In this document: positions 5,584 through 9,066 of the stretch, one piece after another
Layout: each line of letters begins with the position of its first letter
How positions within the stretch are numbered: position 1 is the first letter of the stretch
NCBI GenBank assembly: GCA_030523505.1
Contig: JAUNIK010000089.1
Coordinates: forward strand, 1 to 9,066
Source: Prevotellaceae bacterium
Lineage (GTDB): Bacteria > Bacteroidota > Bacteroidia > Bacteroidales > Bacteroidaceae
Direction of reading: 5' to 3'
Length of the DNA stretch: 9,066 bases
The notes under the pieces: model-generated
Databases searched by the model: none
Told to the model about the DNA's origin: nothing
Seen by the model: only the letters and a program-made list of their open reading frames with translations
Translations under genes and position numbers: made by a program

Positions 5584-8500
5584 ATGAAACATTTATTTGT
5601 CGTTCTGGCAATGGTATTTGCGGGACTTGCCGAGAGTACCACAGCCTTGGCACAGTGGGCTGACAAGGATATTGCTGTGTATTATCTGCTGACTCCTTCG
5701 GCTAGTCCGAAGCGCGATCAGTCAGTGCAGTTCTACCCTATCAACCAGGGTAGTAGCCCTATCGACGAATTCGAGGCTCGCGTCTATAAGAACGGTCAAC
5801 TGCTCTTCACCGAAGATGTGCATCAGACGGTAGTTCCTAACGACTGGGATTCGGATCCTGTACGCCTCAAAAACACCGTACACATGGAGTACGAGGAAGA
5901 GGCTGACATTAAACTCGAACTTATAATGGAGGGCGATGAGGTCCCTAACAACAACTCCACCACGATGCATGTTGTCATGCCTCGCACAATGCCCTACCCT
6001 TTCACTTGGACAGAAGACAACCGACAGGTGAACTTCCACGATGGTGGTTTCGGTAGCCTCGACTGGAAGTTTGACACTTACTGGGGAGCATACTACATGA
6101 GCGACCGTTCAACAAACTGGATGGGCACACTGATAAGCGATGTGCTGGAATTTCCAGAGGGCGAGGCAGTGAAATGCTCATTCGAGTTCGCTACCTATGG
6201 AGGCGATGTAACTCTCTATTTCACCAAGGACTACGGCGACTATGAGTTCGAGACCGATACAGTGGTGGTGGGACAAAGCACCGAGGATTTCACCTCTACA
6301 TATTATACTTTCCGCGCGAAAGGTCCTGCGATAATGCATATCACAGCAGCCTTGGGTGGCGACTGGATGGCTTCGGGATCTATCTACCTGCGTAACATCT
6401 GTTTCAGTCAGGCACAGAAGGACCTTATCGCCAAGAAGATTCTGCAACCAAACGGTCAGGCTTGCGTGGTGGGTTCAGAGGTGAAGGTGGCAGCACGATT
6501 CTACAACCCTTCGACCGATGATATCGTGAACCCTACTTTCTGCTATGATGCTGGTTTCGGCACAGTGACAGAGACCTATCAGGGTACTATCGCTTCGGGC
6601 GAGACTCTGGATTATACCTTCGAGCAGGGCTATATCGTAGATGAACCAAGCGAACACCAGTTGAAGGTGTGGTGCGTGGTGGAGGGCGATTCCGACAAGG
6701 ACAACGACTCGCTGGAAAGAATGATAACCTATTACAAGGCTGTCGCTTTCCCTTATGCCACATGTTTCGACGAGGAGGATACAAACCTCTGGACTCCTGT
6801 CGATACGAATGGTGACGGTCAGACCTTCGACTTCATGCCGATGGCTAACAACGATATGGCGGCTACATTCTACAATTATGCCGCACTGGATATCAACGAT
6901 GCACTGATTTCGCCTGTGATGAACATTCCAGCCGGCAAGCACCGTGTGGATTTCAACTTTGCTTGCTACAACGAGCAGGGCGATGTGAACCTGAAACTGT
7001 ATATCACCAACCCTGAGGGCGAGATGCAGGAACTCTTCGACCGCGATCTCGACAGTCAGTGGTGGCAGACGGGCTATCATCTCTTCGATGTGCCAGAGGA
7101 GGGACTCTATCAGTTCACCTTCGTGGCAAAGGGCAAGCAGGATGCTGTAGTGATTGACAACTTCAAGGTGGACGATGGTGAAGACCTGGGTATCACCAAC
7201 GTGGCATTCGGCACAAAGAGCGGCTTCAACCTGCAACCTACCACCGTGACTGTAAGTTATGCTAATTTCGGTCTCTCGCCACAGCGCGATGTGCTTTTGG
7301 GCTATTCTATCAACAACCAGGAGATGGTGGAGGAAATCAGCACTATCGAGGTGTTGCCGGGCGATACCGTAAGCTACACTTTCAACACACTGGCTGACAT
7401 CTCGCAGGTGAATATGGTTTACGACCTTCAGGCAATGATTCTCGACAAGTGTGGCGACGAGGATATAAACGACTTCGGTCTTGCTCCTCTGCTCTACAAC
7501 AACCAACCAAAGCAGATTCCATACCACCAGAATTTCAATAACGAGGATGATATGAGTTCCTGGGAGTTGACAAGCAACCTCGACCCAATGTTCTCTGGTT
7601 GGAGCCACAGCTTCATGTCTGGCAGTTATTCTACAATGGGAGTGTTGCAACATGCCAACTGGGACGAGCAGCAAGCCGACAGTTGGGCATTCTCCGAGGG
7701 TGTAGAGATGCAGAAGGGACGCTACGAGGTGTCATATTTCCACCACGAATCGGAGTGGTTCGATGGCGAAGACTATGAACAGAGTTTCGAAGTGAAGATG
7801 GGCCGTGAGGCTTCGGCAGAGGGCATGACAATCGATATTGACAAGAAGGAGAATGTCGATGTGTGCTTCGGACCTTATGAGAAGATTGTGCGCGTAGTGG
7901 ATATTCCTGAAGATGGCATCTACTATCTGGGCTTCCACTGCACCAGCCATACTGGCATGGGATATCTCGCCATCGATGATGTGAGCATCGAAGCGCTCAC
8001 CGAGGGTAAGGCACTGCCATTTGTTGCTGACTTCTCAGAGGAAGGCTTGCAGGACTGGACATTCTACAACCCTAACGACTGGAACTATTTGCAGTGGAAG
8101 ACCGACGAGGGTGTTCTGGTGGCCAATCGCACATACGATGATCAGTGGACAGATCCTGAGGGAATGGTGGTAGCACCAAAGTTGCACCTTGATGCCAACA
8201 GCACTGTGAACGTCACCGTGGGTTATTCTGTCGATTGCACCGACCACAAACTCACCCTGGCATTGTATGCGGGTAATGAAAACAACCACGGCACGATGAC
8301 AACCGTGAAGGAACTCCCAATCAGTAAGAACGAAATTGAATATACCTACACGATGGAAACAGGCTCTGAGCCGCAGGATATCTACCTCGGTTTGCGCACA
8401 AACACCAAGCTCGATGGTACTCAGGATTACAGTTACGGACCATACTACACAGTAACAATCACCTCGTTCAAGGTTGAATACGATGGCACCGTGGAGGGTA

Positions 8501-8622
8501 TCGAACAGTTGCAAGATGAGGCTACGAGCGATGCACATGCTTATAACCTGCAAGGTCAGCGAGTAGGAAGCAACTATCGTGGCATAGTAATCAAGAACGG
8601 CAAGAAGTCAATAGTACGATAA
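5584..8622 (+). CDS. Secreted multi-domain adhesin-like surface protein with sorting tail
   Basis: This exported protein has 1012 residues. A signal peptide (about 1-24, ending TTALAQ) precedes alternating all-beta modules. Ig-like/CARDB-type domains lie at about 28-135, 283-388 and 535-643; they resemble one another, for example in 'SGETLDYTF' and 'PGDTVSYTF'. Jelly-roll modules resembling the cleaved-adhesin/MAM type lie at about 137-273, 390-527, 645-805 and 808-965; strands such as YLAIDDVSIEA and VVIDNFKVDDG mark their ends. The C-terminus (from about 972; YNLQGQRV at 987-994, then GIVIKNGKKSIVR) matches the short sorting tail also found on the GH18-like protein at 2157-3428. The layout recalls the hemagglutinin/adhesin regions of Porphyromonas surface proteins. 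No catalytic domain is recognisable. Ligand unknown; adhesion or matrix binding is inference. A hairpin terminator follows 9 bp after the stop. Confidence 0.8.
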   Translation: MKHLFVVLAMVFAGLAESTTALAQWADKDIAVYYLLTPSASPKRDQSVQFYPINQGSSPIDEFEARVYKNGQLLFTEDVHQTVVPNDWDSDPVRLKNTVHMEYEEEADIKLELIMEGDEVPNNNSTTMHVVMPRTMPYPFTWTEDNRQVNFHDGGFGSLDWKFDTYWGAYYMSDRSTNWMGTLISDVLEFPEGEAVKCSFEFATYGGDVTLYFTKDYGDYEFETDTVVVGQSTEDFTSTYYTFRAKGPAIMHITAALGGDWMASGSIYLRNICFSQAQKDLIAKKILQPNGQACVVGSEVKVAARFYNPSTDDIVNPTFCYDAGFGTVTETYQGTIASGETLDYTFEQGYIVDEPSEHQLKVWCVVEGDSDKDNDSLERMITYYKAVAFPYATCFDEEDTNLWTPVDTNGDGQTFDFMPMANNDMAATFYNYAALDINDALISPVMNIPAGKHRVDFNFACYNEQGDVNLKLYITNPEGEMQELFDRDLDSQWWQTGYHLFDVPEEGLYQFTFVAKGKQDAVVIDNFKVDDGEDLGITNVAFGTKSGFNLQPTTVTVSYANFGLSPQRDVLLGYSINNQEMVEEISTIEVLPGDTVSYTFNTLADISQVNMVYDLQAMILDKCGDEDINDFGLAPLLYNNQPKQIPYHQNFNNEDDMSSWELTSNLDPMFSGWSHSFMSGSYSTMGVLQHANWDEQQADSWAFSEGVEMQKGRYEVSYFHHESEWFDGEDYEQSFEVKMGREASAEGMTIDIDKKENVDVCFGPYEKIVRVVDIPEDGIYYLGFHCTSHTGMGYLAIDDVSIEALTEGKALPFVADFSEEGLQDWTFYNPNDWNYLQWKTDEGVLVANRTYDDQWTDPEGMVVAPKLHLDANSTVNVTVGYSVDCTDHKLTLALYAGNENNHGTMTTVKELPISKNEIEYTYTMETGSEPQDIYLGLRTNTKLDGTQDYSYGPYYTVTITSFKVEYDGTVEGIEQLQDEATSDAHAYNLQGQRVGSNYRGIVIKNGKKSIVR

Positions 8623-8631
8623 TAAACAAAG

Positions 8632-8658
8632 CGCGCTCGGGACACCATCCCGGGCGCG
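8632..8658. terminator. Hairpin terminator between convergent genes
   Basis: Arms CGCGCTCGGGA (8632-8642) and TCCCGGGCGCG (8648-8658) form an 11-bp stem with one G-U wobble and a CACCA loop. It lies between the convergent ends of the genes at 5584-8622 and 8681-8938. The T-rich stretch on the minus-strand exit (TTTGTTTATT) is better than the plus-strand one, so it probably works in both directions and more classically for the minus-strand gene. Confidence 0.75.
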
Positions 8659-8680
8659 TATGTGTATTATATAAAGTGTA

Positions 8681-8938
8681 CTATTTCTTTTTCTTCCTTT
8701 CTTCGTATTGGTATCTGTATGCCTCTTCGTAACCTCTCTTATAGTCTTTGAGTTCTTGTTTCGTCATACCCTTCTTTCCTTTTGTTCCTTCGTCGTACAA
8801 CATATCATTTCCTCCATCGAAGAAACCATCTGCCTCCCCGTCTCTCAGGCCCTTTTTATACGCATCCGACTCATTACCTGCGTTCACAACAAGTGCAACC
8901 GCAATAATCACCAACAATACTACGAAACCAGAAACCAT
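8681..8938 (-). CDS. Small single-pass membrane protein of unknown function
   Basis: This 85-residue protein is not one I recognise. Residues about 2-19 (VSGFVVLLVIIAVALVVN) form one hydrophobic segment, likely a signal anchor or an uncleaved signal. The rest is strongly charged, with Tyr/Gly-rich repeats: AYKKGLRDGEADGF (26-39) and DYKRGYEEAYRYQY (65-78) look like two imperfect copies of a Y-K-(K/R)-G motif. It ends in a basic run, ERKKKK. The topology would put the charged tail outside the inner membrane if the segment is an N-in anchor. A close match to the Bacteroidetes promoter lies just upstream and a hairpin terminator just downstream, so it is probably transcribed alone. This supports a real gene despite its small size. 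Confidence 0.7.
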   Translation of the reverse strand: MVSGFVVLLVIIAVALVVNAGNESDAYKKGLRDGEADGFFDGGNDMLYDEGTKGKKGMTKQELKDYKRGYEEAYRYQYEERKKKK

Positions 8939-8970
8939 AATCGCAAGTCCTTTTATTTTATTCTACCCCG

Positions 8971-9002
8971 CAAAAGTACTAAATCTTTTCCACACCCCCA
9001 AA
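8971..9002 (-). promoter_or_regulatory. Bacteroidetes-type promoter for the small membrane-protein gene
   Basis: On the minus strand TTTG (9002-8999) is followed after 20 nt by TACTTTTG (8978-8971), an exact match to the -33/-7 consensus. The predicted transcription start near 8964 gives a leader of about 25 nt before the ATG at 8938. The remaining sequence to 9066 shows no gene. Confidence 0.65.
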
Positions 9003-9066
9003 TTATCCGCAAACAAAAAGGCCCACTCCCACCCTCGTAAGGCATTAGGTTGAATCTTTTTACTTT

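Noticed and set aside
6475..7674. Long minus-strand open frame (399 codons) opposite the surface-protein gene
   Set aside because: It lies fully antisense to a gene with a signal peptide, repeated domains and sorting tail; the translation has no recognisable motif and looks like a by-product of biased codon use.

Overview
The window looks like chromosomal DNA of a Bacteroidales bacterium, most likely Prevotella or a close relative. Three things point that way: promoter-like sites of the Bacteroidetes type (TTTG, 20-21 nt, TAnnTTTG), the housekeeping gene order xerD / aroQ / O-methyltransferase / rbfA / FtsX-type permease, and two exported proteins ending in the short 'Y-D/N-LQG-R/Q-(K)V ... 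GI-(Y/V)-I ... GKK' tail typical of Prevotella surface proteins. This is a reading of the sequence only; no search was run.

Layout. Positions 1-68 hold nothing recognisable. xerD (69-1031) runs leftward. An 81-bp gap separates it from a tight rightward operon: aroQ (1113-1529), an O-methyltransferase (1534-2160), a secreted GH18-like protein with a beta/gamma-crystallin domain (2157-3428) and rbfA (3433-3768). The gaps are 4 nt, a 4-nt overlap and 4 nt. A DUF559 nuclease-like gene (3837-4232) follows, then a LolC/LolE/FtsX-type permease (4198-5487). After a repeat-bearing gap comes a 1012-residue secreted multi-domain surface protein (5584-8622). A hairpin terminator at 8632-8658 separates it from a small convergent membrane-protein gene (8681-8938, minus) that has its own well-matched promoter.

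The most interesting signal is a family of four C/G-rich palindromic repeats (75-111, 3767-3796, 4236-4268, 5500-5534). All share an AAGCCCCC(C)TCC head followed by a CTCCCCC / GGGGGAG hairpin. Two of them, of the same short-loop subtype, flank the DUF559 gene as inverted repeats and delimit a ~500-bp cassette inside the housekeeping operon. The other two, isolated, share a different loop subtype. Repeats are also read as protein. One supplies the last 13 residues of XerD. Another, read on its opposite strand, encodes part of the N-terminus of the permease, whose only available ATG now lies inside the DUF559 gene. This resembles the REP/RAYT type of relationship (palindromic repeats plus a single-gene mobiliser), here with a PD-(D/E)XK/Vsr-like DUF559 protein. 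The mobility role is inference.

Functionally, the housekeeping genes cover chromosome dimer resolution (xerD), the shikimate pathway (aroQ), 30S ribosome maturation (rbfA) and probably lipoprotein export (permease). The GH18-like and modular adhesin-like proteins are exported and probably act at the cell surface.
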